Assembly (NCBI RefSeq): GCF_004803915.1
Contig: NZ_CP039396.1
Span: forward strand, 1,736,001 to 1,800,000
DNA length: 64,000 nt
Source: Duncaniella dubosii
GTDB lineage: Bacteria > Bacteroidota > Bacteroidia > Bacteroidales > Muribaculaceae
Reading direction: 5' to 3'
Each line of letters begins with the position of its first letter. The first letter of the stretch is position 1. This document shows positions 9,060-18,065 of the stretch, one piece after another. A program made the translations under genes and the position numbers. The notes beneath the pieces were generated by a model. It made no database searches, was not told where the DNA came from, and saw nothing but the letters and a program-made list of their open reading frames with translations.

Positions 9060-9095
9060 TGAAAATGTCATTAAAAATAAAAAATGACATTTTCA
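9060..9095. repeat. 13-bp inverted repeat upstream of tRNA-Pro
   Basis: Arm TGAAAATGTCATT and its exact complement separated by 10 bases. The GAAAATGTC core recurs as an inverted pair at 9361-9384, inside the prophage. The surrounding stretch 8824-9183 otherwise holds only the promoter region of tRNA-Pro; I see no gene in it. Confidence 0.7.
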
Positions 9096-9183
9096 TGTCT
9101 GAAATATCACTTTTTTTTGGAGGTTAAAATAAAAGTTACTACCTTTGTGGTCGCGAAAACGCCATGTTACGCATTTGATTGTT

Positions 9184-9255
9184 CGGGGTGTAGCACAGTT
9201 GGCAGCGCGCCACGTTCGGGACGTGGAGGTCGGAAGTTCGAGTCTTCTCACCCGA
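9184..9255 (+). tRNA. tRNA-Pro (CGG), attachment-site tRNA
   Basis: The anticodon stem CCACG/CGTGG encloses loop TTCGGGA, giving anticodon CGG. The D-arm and T-arm are normal. The acceptor should pair CGGGGTG with CACCCCG, but the sequence here reads CACCCGA, one C short, leaving positions 1-72 and 2-71 unpaired. The attR copy at 56679-56685 has all four C. So either prophage insertion replaced the 3' end with a slightly different sequence, or one C was lost in base calling. Confidence 0.88.
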
Positions 9256-9260
9256 CAAAA
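9241..9260 (+). other. attL core repeat
   Basis: Reads AGTCTTCTCACCCGACAAAA at the 3' end of tRNA-Pro. It matches the right copy at 56671-56691 except for one C fewer. The base before the repeat differs between the two ends (G here, T at attR), which sets the left limit. Confidence 0.85.
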
Positions 9261-9267
9261 TTTTGAT

Positions 9268-9301
9268 AAATGAGTGTAGCTCAGTGAGTTACACTCATTT
9301 T
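9268..9301 (+). terminator. prophage-supplied terminator after tRNA-Pro
   Basis: Hairpin with arms ATGAGTGTA and TACACTCAT followed by TTTT, 12 bases past the tRNA end. It replaces the native tRNA terminator that insertion moved to 56694-56725. A second short hairpin with CCGTTTTTTT lies at about 9318-9343. Confidence 0.75.
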
Positions 9302-9378
9302 GACAAAATAGCCGGGACAAAAACGGGACACGCCGTTTTTTTCGTCCTTAGTATCCACCGACATTTTCGGGTCTGAAA

Positions 9379-10608
9379 ATGTCAAAAAAAATGTGCTCGA
9401 AAAATTTTTCCTCGCATAAAAAATCGTACAATAACCCCAATATCACCCTTCATAGCGGTGTTCAGATAGCCTGTCAGTTCACCCTTCCAACATACAGAGA
9501 AAACGAAGGCTGTGATTATATCGAGTTCTATGCCTATGACCCGGCTCGGGGTAAAATGCGTCGTAAAAGAATTAAACTAAACCGGATTAAAGGTATAACC
9601 AATCGCAGAACGTATGCCCGTGGAGTGATGAAGCGGTTAACGGAACAGTTAAACAAGGGTTGGAATCCGTGGATTGTCAATGACACGAGCGACCTGACTG
9701 TATTCGAGGAAGCAGTAAGCCGCTATGAGGCACACATAGAAAAAATGCTGGCGAGCGGTTATTTCCGCAAAGAGACATATAGCGGTTACAAGTCCTATGT
9801 CAAGATCATGCGGGAATATATCTCAAAAAAGAACCCGATCTACTATGCCTATCAGTTCGACCGCAAGTTCTGTGTTGACTTTCTTGACTACGTGTTCATA
9901 GAACGTGACAACGGAGCGCAGACGCGAAACAACTATCTGAATTTCCTCCGGGTGTTTTGTGGATTTCTTGTAGACAAGGGTTATCTCGACAGTAAACCGA
10001 CAGATGGAATCTCTCCGATCAGCAAACGGCTCTACAAGAAAGAGCGGGAGTGCATACCTCTTGAGGTGGTAGGGTGTATTGCCGAATATTGCCGGGAGAA
10101 AGACCCGGAATTTCTTTTTGCCTGTTATCTGCTGTATTATTGCTTTATCCGGCCAGTAGAAATGACACGTATTAAAGTGAGGCATTTCAACCTTAAAGCC
10201 TGTACATTGACAATACCGGGTGAACTGAGCAAGAATAAGGTGACGCAGACAATAACACTTCCAAAGAAGGTCATCCAATATGGAATCGACCTCGGTGTAT
10301 TCTCCGCACCGATGGAATATTTCATATTCTCGTATAGGCTGAGACCCGGAGAAAAGGAAATCGATCCAAAGCATTTCCGGGATCACTGGGACAATGTGCG
10401 CCGTGCCCTGAAACTCAAAAGGGAGTGGAAGTTCTATTCGCTTAAAGATACAGGAATCACGGAAATGTGCGATAAGAATGTAGCGCCCCGGCATGTAAAA
10501 GACCAAGCCCGGCACTCGTCATTGGCGATTACGGATATCTATTTACAGAAGAGTGCGAGTAAAGCTCCCGGCAACCGGGACATTATCGGATATAACGGAG
10601 CTCTTTAA
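9379..10608 (+). CDS. int: tyrosine-type site-specific integrase
   Basis: 409-residue phage integrase that would catalyse attP x attB recombination at tRNA-Pro. There is an N-terminal arm-binding region, a SAM-like core-binding domain (about 110-215), and a catalytic domain with the first arginine in CYLLYYCFIRPVEMTRI (about 250-266), the Bacteroidetes-type SLKDTGITEM box (about 355), RHSSLAITDIY (about 378-388) and the nucleophilic tyrosine in that last motif. It sits 119 bases from attL, the usual place. Its stop overlaps the convergent tail gene by 4 bases. Confidence 0.93.
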   Translation: MSKKMCSKNFSSHKKSYNNPNITLHSGVQIACQFTLPTYRENEGCDYIEFYAYDPARGKMRRKRIKLNRIKGITNRRTYARGVMKRLTEQLNKGWNPWIVNDTSDLTVFEEAVSRYEAHIEKMLASGYFRKETYSGYKSYVKIMREYISKKNPIYYAYQFDRKFCVDFLDYVFIERDNGAQTRNNYLNFLRVFCGFLVDKGYLDSKPTDGISPISKRLYKKERECIPLEVVGCIAEYCREKDPEFLFACYLLYYCFIRPVEMTRIKVRHFNLKACTLTIPGELSKNKVTQTITLPKKVIQYGIDLGVFSAPMEYFIFSYRLRPGEKEIDPKHFRDHWDNVRRALKLKREWKFYSLKDTGITEMCDKNVAPRHVKDQARHSSLAITDIYLQKSASKAPGNRDIIGYNGAL

Positions 10609-12359
10609 TCATCGATAATGGGATAGAATTCTCCTTTAAGCAGCTGCGACATGCCGTTTTCGGTGAATGTCGCAGTTATTTTTTCGCACAGGTAGCGCCT
10701 TCCTTTGATATGGAAAACAGACCTGACGGAAGGCATGGAGGAGGAAATAAATGATATCTTGAGCTTTTCACGTGGATTTATTTTAATGCCGGAAAGATAG
10801 GGCGCATATCTGTTGTCCAATGAAAAGCGTTTGTCAACGGCCGGACACAGGTCTGAAGGAGTGAGCCCGGCTTCTTGATCAGATGTGTTTCCATTCCAAT
10901 AGGCAAGATATATTTTGTCATAATATACCGGGGATGAATCCTGTTCTCCCTTGAGGAGATTACTGTAGGCAACGGGCTGCCGGATGCCATCGGCATCAAG
11001 CTCTTCATTTTCGTTAAAGTCTGCCGGTGCGAGAAAGGGGCAATCTCCATGTTCGGAGTCAGTGTAGTCGATACAGGCTGGCACACATTGAAGCTCTATG
11101 TCATTGTCGGAATCTGGATCTTGAATGACATTACCGAAGCGATTAAGATCGAGCCATCTATAGAAATACATATTGGGAAATTCTTTTAAGTTAGCGTAAA
11201 CCACACGCCATATGCCGTAACGGTGCGACTCGACAATGTGTATCAGCATCCCGATATTTTTCCCACGCTCCGTATCCTTACCTGTCGGGGAAGGACCGAG
11301 GATTCCAAAAGAGGCCGTGCTCCAATCAAGGAATTCACGTTCAGTCTGAAATTCCTTGTAATATTTGTTTTCAGACCTTATCAGGTCAATGAACCATTGG
11401 CACTGTTCGAATTTCCATTTTTCGTCACCACGGTCAGCGTAACTTAGATTTGCCAGACCTTTGAAGGTGCAAAGTCCGTCATTATATGATATTTCAGAGT
11501 CGAAGGAATCGACCACCTGATCGATTTTAAATACAGGGAGTGATTCCGTAATAACATTGCAGAATGTCAATCCGATATGCTTAGCCTTATGGTCAATATC
11601 GATTTCACACACGAGGATTTTTTCCAACTCCTCGAAGAATTCCGATACAGACCAATGCGGGAGGATACGTCCGTACTGAGGAATGTCCCAAGCTGCCGGG
11701 AGTGTATTGCAGATGAGCAGATAAAGCTCCGGGGATGCTTCCCATCCGGAGAAATCATAGGTGTAACCGACTGCCTGACATATACGTGTGGCAATGACAA
11801 TAAGATATGGCTGAAAAGACAGCTTTCCCGTGTCCTTTGCGGACTGAGCCCAGACGAGGGCACCGCCGGAATCATATATCATTTCATTCTGAATGCTGCC
11901 GGATTCATCGTATACCCAAGGCAAGGCGACCTGAGCTGCACCATGTCCGATGTCGTTCAGGTATTCTGACGGAAGGCGTGGCAATGATGAAGCAGGATAG
12001 CCACCGAGATCAAGATCGTTTATATAGATTTCATCGAATGTGGTGTTGAAGTTCTGGACACTGCGTCCTTCGAGGAACTGACATTTCACCTCGATATCGG
12101 TAGCGCCAACGACGGTGACAACCCCGTTTTTTGAAAATCCGCGGTCAATGACAGATGCCTCAAAAACTATATTACGAGAATCGATGTCCATTCGGTCAAT
12201 ATGTCCGAAAATATCGAGATTTTCGGGACAGTCAGCCAATGGCAATGTTATTGAAAGGGTGTAATCGTCAGCGTCAGAGAAAGAGCGGTTTTCCGAGATA
12301 TAATCGAAAGAGCTTCCTTTCTTCAATACTGCATTCTTTCCATCAATGATTAGCTGCAT
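10605..12359 (-). CDS. distal tail / baseplate-like phage structural protein
   Basis: 584 residues, beginning MQLIIDGKNAVLKKGSSFDY. Its position directly after the tape measure (17-base overlap) is where siphophages encode distal-tail or tail-associated proteins. The sequence is rich in beta strands and aromatic residues without signal peptide or membrane helix. I recognise the general type from Bacteroidales prophages but cannot name domains. It is the last gene of the leftmost tail unit and converges on the integrase. Confidence 0.6.
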   Translation of the reverse strand: MQLIIDGKNAVLKKGSSFDYISENRSFSDADDYTLSITLPLADCPENLDIFGHIDRMDIDSRNIVFEASVIDRGFSKNGVVTVVGATDIEVKCQFLEGRSVQNFNTTFDEIYINDLDLGGYPASSLPRLPSEYLNDIGHGAAQVALPWVYDESGSIQNEMIYDSGGALVWAQSAKDTGKLSFQPYLIVIATRICQAVGYTYDFSGWEASPELYLLICNTLPAAWDIPQYGRILPHWSVSEFFEELEKILVCEIDIDHKAKHIGLTFCNVITESLPVFKIDQVVDSFDSEISYNDGLCTFKGLANLSYADRGDEKWKFEQCQWFIDLIRSENKYYKEFQTEREFLDWSTASFGILGPSPTGKDTERGKNIGMLIHIVESHRYGIWRVVYANLKEFPNMYFYRWLDLNRFGNVIQDPDSDNDIELQCVPACIDYTDSEHGDCPFLAPADFNENEELDADGIRQPVAYSNLLKGEQDSSPVYYDKIYLAYWNGNTSDQEAGLTPSDLCPAVDKRFSLDNRYAPYLSGIKINPREKLKISFISSSMPSVRSVFHIKGRRYLCEKITATFTENGMSQLLKGEFYPIIDD

Positions 12360-15300
12360 TTTTACGGGATTTAGGAGATTTATTGTTTATGAGGCGTGAA
12401 TATTCGTCCTCTGCCTGTTTTATGCCCTGATCACCTGTGACGGTGTTGACCGTAATAAACGGTTGGTTGAGCCTGTCGGTAAGATTGTCAACAGTGCGTG
12501 ACATCTGCATGGCAGCGGCCACAATGAGTGCTGGGCTTCCGTCATTTTCGGCAATCCGGACGAGGGAATTGTTTGCGGTGATGGCGCGTGACACATCATC
12601 AGGACGGAGTGACCCGACTGTGTTGGTCCGCTGCGCGTAGTCAAGAGCCTCGATCATCGGACGTGCGACGGGACTGGCGAGAAGCTTCTGTGAGGCCACC
12701 CATTCACCGGCATGAACGATGCCGGCCGGCTCGTACTTACCTCCGGGCTTTGTGAATCCGCCTTCGGCGTAGCCCTGAGCCTCGGCCGCCTGCCGCTGTT
12801 TCTTGATGACTGCAATCTGGGCAAGACCTTGGGCTGTGGCCACAGCGGCGGCCATAGCTCCTACAATCTGGGATGCAGGGAAGGGAAGCACCTGCGCAGA
12901 TCCGTATGCCTTAAGGGCATTCGCCGCGGTATCGGCAAAGGCCTGAGCGACTTGCATTGCATATTGCTTTTTTGTGACATCATTTTTTATCTTGGCTATT
13001 TTTTCCTCTTTTTCCTTCTCAAGCTTCGTGACTTTATATGAATTGCCCTGAGCATTCTCGATTTCCTTTTCGTAACGCTTTTCGATGGTGTTAATCCGGA
13101 TTTCAGCGTCAGCCTTGGCATATTCAGTGGCGACCTGCATCCCGGCTGTAACGGCGGCGGAGACCGCTGCAGTGCATTGGCCTATACGTTCAAGAGTGCC
13201 GGCAAGAGATCCTTCGAGTCCATCAAGCAGGCACTTGAAGGAATCGGCGATGTTATAGAGCATGGCGTTCCATTCTCCTGCGGAGCTGCGGAGTCCGTCA
13301 AAGATTGTTTTCCGGGCTTCTTCTCCGATGGAGGCAAGACGGTCATAGAATTCCTCTGAAGAGACCAGTCCTTCAGCGAGCGCATCCTGTAGCTGTTTTT
13401 TTTCGGCTTCGTACTTTGCCGCTGCTTCTGCGGCCGAAGCAACAGGAGAAGATCCGGGGAGTTCGGAACTGTATTTATCGGACAGACCCTTGAGATACCT
13501 GGCATATTGCTCGGCTGAAACGATGTTGGCTTTCAGCAGGGCGTCAAGAGTGGCCTTTTCAAGCCTGAACCTTTCGGCCGCACTCTTCTTGTCATAAGCC
13601 TCACGGAAGGTGCTGACGGCCTTGAAATAGGTTTTGTTCAATGTCAGCTCACGCTCCTTCTCAAGAGACTCGATTTCAAACCGAACGTCGGCATGCTCCT
13701 TCGACCCTTCCGTGTAAAGGGCGAGCTTGTCGTCAAGGGCTGTACGACGAATACGGTACAGTTCTGTCTGAAGGGCTATCTCGTCCTGTACCGTAGGATC
13801 GGATTTGACATCAAACATGTGTTGCGCATCCTGTTCTTCGGCATTTTTACGACGGTTGATAGACTGTAGTGCGAGGGCGGTACGGTTCTGTTCATATTTC
13901 TCGTCGGATTTCTCACGGTCAAGGAGGAGCTTCTGGTAGTCCTTGTCGTCCTGCAGATATGTGTCTTTCTGGTCAGAGAATGTTTTTTGGAAATGCGATA
14001 TCGAGGAGTCATAATATTTCAGTTCATTCTCGTGCCGGCGACGCAGGAGTTCGTCATATTCGATAACTCCAGATTTGTAAAGTTCGAGCACCTGACGGTC
14101 AGAGGCGGAACGCTGGGCCTTGTAAGAGTCAAGCTCGGCCTTGAATTCTTTTTTTGCCTTGGCCGCAGCCCGGCGTTCTTCGGCCTCTTTTTTCTTACGT
14201 TCTTTGTCGGCTTGAACCTGCGAGACATAACCTGTAGGGGATGGATTCTCTACAGATTCGGGAGTGAGCCCGGACTGTGGCTTTGATGCGGCAGCAAGAG
14301 CGGCAGGACCGAACTTTTGGATCAAGTCCTCATTGGCTTCTTCCAGTGCCCGGCGCTTATCATACAAATCCTGTACTTCATTGCCTTTGTCGATAAGCGC
14401 ATTTTCGGCCTCTACATACGCGGTCATAGCTTCGGCGTATGCAGCGTGCTGAGCCATGCCTGTAGACATAAGGCCGGTGGCATCGGGTGTTTTATCGACC
14501 TTTAATCTGGCAGCGTCCCTCTCTTCAGCCAACCTAATCTGTGTTGTTTCTCCGTCAATGATATTCTGTTCAATTTCAAGTATCTCCTGCTGGTTCTTAT
14601 ACACGAGATCAGCGGCTGCCCTCGCCCTCGCATTTTCGATGATTGAACGGGTTAGTTCATCATATCGGTCCTTTGCGTTGCCGAGCATGATGTCTTCAGC
14701 GGATAGGTTCTTAAAATAGTCAGGATAGAGGGAAATCAGTTCTCTCGAAGCTTTTATTCTTTCTTGTTTTGATGTCGCTTCACTCATTGCTGCCCTGTAC
14801 AGCATGTCAAGACGGCTTTTTTCTTCTTGAGCATACTGTTCCGAAGCCAGAGAGATGTCCGATATGGATTTTTTATAAGCTTCGGCCTCTTTGCGCAGAC
14901 GGCTCTGTTCTTCAGCAGCTTTCTTTGCCCTTGACGAGTAAGTCCATAACAGACCGATGGCCGTGGTGATTGCCGTTATCATGAGGCCTATAGGGCTTAC
15001 AGAAATCGAGGCATTCAACAAGCGTTGAGCGACAGCAGCCTTAGTGACATTTTTGGTCAATTTATAATAGGCTAATGATGTGGCAAGGACGAGTGGCCGC
15101 ACCAAAGCTTTCAGGCGTAAGCCAGTCTGTTCAACTGCATTTTCGATAGCCTTTGCGGCTACGTATGCCTTTACGGTGGCAATGTAGGCAAGGAGTGTAG
15201 CCGATAGCGTAAGTATAACCCCCTTGTATTCAAAACAAAATTTAATGAGTGTCAGAAGCCCCCTCGTCATGGCGGAGGTTGACGATATCATGTGAGACAT

Positions 15301-16947
15301 CAGGGGGGAAAGGCGCTGGCCAAGCTCGACGCGTAGTTCGTTCACGGCGTTTTTTGCCTTTTCGAGTGAAGCCTGTACAGTTTCGTTCTGGACTGCAAAC
15401 TCCTTATCAATGGATGTTCCCTCCGCAAAGGCAACATTTGCGACTTCCTGCTGGGCTTTTACCTGATCAATGTGGGTGGCAAGGGTAGATAAGGCAGCAA
15501 TGGCACGAGAGCCGTTCTCGCCCATGTCTTTGAACATCGGCGACAGTGTGTCCATACCACCGGCTTTCTGGAGGGTTTCGAGGAAAAGAATCAGGGCGCT
15601 GTTGACATCAGTCTTCAGCATCTGTGTGAATTTCTTGACATCGAGGCCTGCGACCTTGGCGTATTTTGCAGGTTCTTGCATCATCCGGACGATGACTTGA
15701 GAGAGTGCTGTGGATGAAGCTTCGACCTGTTGGCCATTGCTGTCAAGGACTGCTCCAAAGGCCATTATCTGTGGGATTGTCATATTTGCCTGTGCTCCCA
15801 CACCTCCCATTCGCGAGGCGAAATCGGCGAGGTAGGGTGCTGATGCCGAACAGTTCTGCGACAGTTCATTTATGACGGAACCCACTTTAAGCAGGGATTG
15901 TTCCGTACCGTAACGTGATTCGTCACCGAAAACCCCGGTAAGTTTGGAGAGTTTAAGCGTAGCGTCCGAACCAAGGTCATCAAGTGCGACATTGATTTTA
16001 TCAGCTGCTTTGACAAAACCGAGGATATCGTCCTTTGAGGTTTTGCCGAGACGGCCGGCTTCCTGTGCGAGTTTGTTAAGATTCTCGCGTGAAGTACGGG
16101 TGTCGATTTTCTTGAACTCCACGTTCAGGTCATCGACAGCTTCCGCTGTCATCCCTGTGAATTTGCGGACATTGGCCATTTCCTGATCCATGTCCGCATA
16201 GGCATCGACCGCACCACGCATGATGTCGAATGCGTTCCCTCCCCATTGCTGCAATAGGTCAATGGCAGGCCAAGCCCCCAAAGCCCAGTCCTGAAACCGA
16301 GACCATGCTGACTGCTGTCCGTCAATCTCATCTTTTAATTCTGCGAGGCGCGCTTTCAGACTCTGAATCTGCTCGACATGTGAATTCCATACTTCCGTGC
16401 CCGGAGTCAGCCCCTTTAACTGTTTATTGAGGGTGCGGAGCGCCTTTTCGAGTTGCCGTGGAGTGGCCGTGTCGAGACTGCCGAGGGCTTGGGTAACGCC
16501 CTCGGTAGCGGATTTAATTCCTTCAAGCTGTTTTTTGTATGACGACAGTTCTTTCCGGGCCTTTTCCAGTGTCTTAGGCTCGAATTTGTCAAGTTCGGTC
16601 TTGGCATCTTTTACCGCACGTTTAAGATGCCCGATTTCAGTAGAATATTTCTTTAGCTGTGATTTAGCGGCCTCCAGTTCCTCAGGTGAAGCACCCGAGG
16701 CTTTCATCTCGTTTATCGCGGTTTTTGTCCGGGCTGCATTGTCCATGACAGCCCAAAGGCGTGTGTTGTAATCGTTCAGCTGATTTTGGGCATTCTCAAG
16801 AGCCTTGGGGTCTTTTATCTTGTTTTTTAATTCCTCAATCGTCTGTTCTGTGGCCTTGATTTTCGTATCAAGCTCGGACATCATCTGTTTTGCCTGAGCG
16901 CCATTAACATTGAGGGTTACAGTAGCAGTTTCGTTTATACCACTCAT
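12343..16947 (-). CDS. tail tape measure protein
   Basis: 1534 residues, the longest gene in the window, as expected for the protein that sets tail length. Residues 1-220 are strongly coiled-coil (KATEQTIEELKNKIKD). Residues about 220-560 resemble the PhageMin_Tail region. Hydrophobic segments occur near 560-640 (LTLSATLLAYIATVKAYVAA; SPIGLMITAITTAIGLLW). A second long coiled coil covers about 930-1180. The C-terminal GGFTKPGGKYEPAG and VHAGEWVAS (about 1405-1430) are typical of tape measures. A 4.6-kb gene implies a tail of roughly 200 nm by the usual 1.5 angstrom per residue rule. Confidence 0.9.
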   Translation of the reverse strand: MSGINETATVTLNVNGAQAKQMMSELDTKIKATEQTIEELKNKIKDPKALENAQNQLNDYNTRLWAVMDNAARTKTAINEMKASGASPEELEAAKSQLKKYSTEIGHLKRAVKDAKTELDKFEPKTLEKARKELSSYKKQLEGIKSATEGVTQALGSLDTATPRQLEKALRTLNKQLKGLTPGTEVWNSHVEQIQSLKARLAELKDEIDGQQSAWSRFQDWALGAWPAIDLLQQWGGNAFDIMRGAVDAYADMDQEMANVRKFTGMTAEAVDDLNVEFKKIDTRTSRENLNKLAQEAGRLGKTSKDDILGFVKAADKINVALDDLGSDATLKLSKLTGVFGDESRYGTEQSLLKVGSVINELSQNCSASAPYLADFASRMGGVGAQANMTIPQIMAFGAVLDSNGQQVEASSTALSQVIVRMMQEPAKYAKVAGLDVKKFTQMLKTDVNSALILFLETLQKAGGMDTLSPMFKDMGENGSRAIAALSTLATHIDQVKAQQEVANVAFAEGTSIDKEFAVQNETVQASLEKAKNAVNELRVELGQRLSPLMSHMISSTSAMTRGLLTLIKFCFEYKGVILTLSATLLAYIATVKAYVAAKAIENAVEQTGLRLKALVRPLVLATSLAYYKLTKNVTKAAVAQRLLNASISVSPIGLMITAITTAIGLLWTYSSRAKKAAEEQSRLRKEAEAYKKSISDISLASEQYAQEEKSRLDMLYRAAMSEATSKQERIKASRELISLYPDYFKNLSAEDIMLGNAKDRYDELTRSIIENARARAAADLVYKNQQEILEIEQNIIDGETTQIRLAEERDAARLKVDKTPDATGLMSTGMAQHAAYAEAMTAYVEAENALIDKGNEVQDLYDKRRALEEANEDLIQKFGPAALAAASKPQSGLTPESVENPSPTGYVSQVQADKERKKKEAEERRAAAKAKKEFKAELDSYKAQRSASDRQVLELYKSGVIEYDELLRRRHENELKYYDSSISHFQKTFSDQKDTYLQDDKDYQKLLLDREKSDEKYEQNRTALALQSINRRKNAEEQDAQHMFDVKSDPTVQDEIALQTELYRIRRTALDDKLALYTEGSKEHADVRFEIESLEKERELTLNKTYFKAVSTFREAYDKKSAAERFRLEKATLDALLKANIVSAEQYARYLKGLSDKYSSELPGSSPVASAAEAAAKYEAEKKQLQDALAEGLVSSEEFYDRLASIGEEARKTIFDGLRSSAGEWNAMLYNIADSFKCLLDGLEGSLAGTLERIGQCTAAVSAAVTAGMQVATEYAKADAEIRINTIEKRYEKEIENAQGNSYKVTKLEKEKEEKIAKIKNDVTKKQYAMQVAQAFADTAANALKAYGSAQVLPFPASQIVGAMAAAVATAQGLAQIAVIKKQRQAAEAQGYAEGGFTKPGGKYEPAGIVHAGEWVASQKLLASPVARPMIEALDYAQRTNTVGSLRPDDVSRAITANNSLVRIAENDGSPALIVAAAMQMSRTVDNLTDRLNQPFITVNTVTGDQGIKQAEDEYSRLINNKSPKSRKNAANH

Positions 16948-17005
16948 AGTCGGAGAGATTAATTTCCGACAAAGTAACCGACTGTCAGACGGAGATTAAA
17001 AGACA

Positions 17006-17038
17006 CAAAAAAAGCCCTGCCGGATTATGGCGGGGCTT
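17006..17038 (-). terminator. terminator between the leader-A operon and the tape measure
   Basis: Stem AAGCCC-GCC pairing with GGC-GGGCTT plus seven T on the minus strand, 22 bases after the stop of the 17060-17545 gene. It separates the two-gene operon behind leader A from the tape measure gene. Confidence 0.85.
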
Positions 17039-17059
17039 GCAATATAGTAGTCCTGATGA

Positions 17060-17545
17060 TTAGGTATGACAGAGGTTGACCCGGGTTGGCGGGACTCCAT
17101 CAAGAATATAAAATACTATGATGGAAGCGAAATCGGCCTCTTCTGAGACATTCTGTTCATCCCGGCCTCCGAGGTAGGCTTCGAAGCTGTGGCCTCCATG
17201 TATCACCTCAGGCAGACGGGATGATTCAGGTAGAACGGCAGTGGCCACACGCGCAGTTCCGACAGTGACGGTTACGGTGCTGCCATGCAGGTGAAGCCCT
17301 ACGCGGTCGCCGGGAGTAATGTCAGAAAAAATTCTGACCGACCTACGGCCTTTCACGAAGATATTGAACACTTCGGCCGTACAATCACTATGGGTATTAA
17401 CGATTTCCTGCACACGTGAGACACAGGGCGGTTGGGATGGCCGAGATGTCCGTATGTGCTTCTTAGGTGCGCGGAAAAGAGACATTATCCCTGCTGCGAC
17501 GAGGGAAAATAATGTGACACCGGGTGTAGAAAAACGGAAAGGCAT
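17060..17545 (-). CDS. prophage membrane-anchored protein of unknown function
   Basis: 161 residues. The N-terminus FSTPGVTLFSLVAAGIMSLF forms one hydrophobic segment followed by a basic stretch (RAPKKHIRTSRPSQP). The rest looks like a small beta domain (TPGDRVGLHLHGSTVTVTVG). No family is recognised. It lies 16 bases after the 83-residue gene and before a strong terminator, so the two form a short operon under leader A, separate from the tail genes by transcription. That arrangement fits an accessory or regulatory role better than a structural one, but this is inference. Confidence 0.6.
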   Translation of the reverse strand: MPFRFSTPGVTLFSLVAAGIMSLFRAPKKHIRTSRPSQPPCVSRVQEIVNTHSDCTAEVFNIFVKGRRSVRIFSDITPGDRVGLHLHGSTVTVTVGTARVATAVLPESSRLPEVIHGGHSFEAYLGGRDEQNVSEEADFASIIVFYILDGVPPTRVNLCHT

Positions 17546-17561
17546 ATAACAGTAAATTTTA

Positions 17562-17813
17562 TCAGACTTCTTTCATAATCCATCCGCAGATGGCATCTTT
17601 GTCCTCATAGTGGGCGCGGAATCCTTTTTGAGCAAGGTAGTCGCAGAGCATGTTCTCGTCGAAACGGCACATAGTACCCATATGTAAAATCATTGTCTGC
17701 GTGTCAACGAGTATATGAGCCTCGTGGTCGTAGGTCTCAGCAGGTTCGTAGTTGGCAAGGTAGGCATCGACAACGGCCTTTTGCCCTTCGGATAGTAGGT
17801 TTAATTCTCCCAT
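17562..17813 (-). CDS. small acidic prophage protein under leader A
   Basis: 83 residues, MGELNLLSEGQKAVVDAYLA onward, acidic and rich in aromatic and His/Cys residues (HILVDTQTMILHMGTMCRFD). No membrane helix or family recognised. Its start codon lies four bases after arm b2 of the structured leader at 17818-18028, so its translation start is the apparent target of that RNA. First gene of a two-gene operon ending at the terminator at 17006-17038. Confidence 0.65.
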   Translation of the reverse strand: MGELNLLSEGQKAVVDAYLANYEPAETYDHEAHILVDTQTMILHMGTMCRFDENMLCDYLAQKGFRAHYEDKDAICGWIMKEV

Positions 17814-17817
17814 TTTG

Positions 17818-18028
17818 CTTGATTTAGTTTGGCGTTAAAGGCAGGATATAAAGACGGCTGCCGTATCCCGTCGCCAAACTAAAACAAGACTTGTCTCCGA
17901 AGAGCAAAGTTGTAAGGATACAGCAGCCGTCTAAAGCTGTTTTATGTAAGGGCATAAAAAATGCCCGAAGAATGTTCGAGCCGATGACCGAGGCTCTGCG
18001 GTAGACATACGTCTTATTTTAGTTGGCA
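17818..18028 (-). ncRNA. C4-like antisense leader RNA, copy A
   Basis: Minus-strand leader with, in transcript order: b0 (18013-18028) at the probable 5' end; a GAGCC/GGCTC hairpin (17978-17996); a GGGCAT/ATGCCC hairpin (17950-17966); arm a1 (17916-17932); a 27-nt spacer with a GCTCTTCGGAGAC hairpin; arm b1 (17872-17888); 3 nt; arm a2 (17852-17868); a 17-nt spacer with CTGCCT; arm b2 (17818-17834); then ATG. a1 pairs with a2 over 17 bp (one wobble). b1 pairs with b2 over 16 of 17 positions and also with b0 (16 pairs, one bulge). Same geometry as copy B. The a1-hairpin-b1 order before a2-b2 at a start codon resembles the C4 RNA of P1/P7. Confidence 0.65.
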
Positions 18029-18031
18029 TTG

Positions 18032-18065
18032 CAAATATACGAAATTTTTCCGATACTACAACAAA
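18032..18065 (-). promoter_or_regulatory. Bacteroidetes-type promoter of leader A
   Basis: On the minus strand TTTG (18062-18065), a 22-base spacer, then TATATTTG (18032-18039), matching the TTTG / TAnnTTTG consensus. Transcription would begin a few bases downstream, at or inside segment b0 of the leader. Confidence 0.7.

Noticed and set aside
17818..18028. Leader repeats explained only as protein operators
   Set aside because: Possible for b0, b1, b2 in one leader, but both leaders keep complementarity and spacer lengths with unrelated arm sequences, which points to base pairing; not excluded experimentally.
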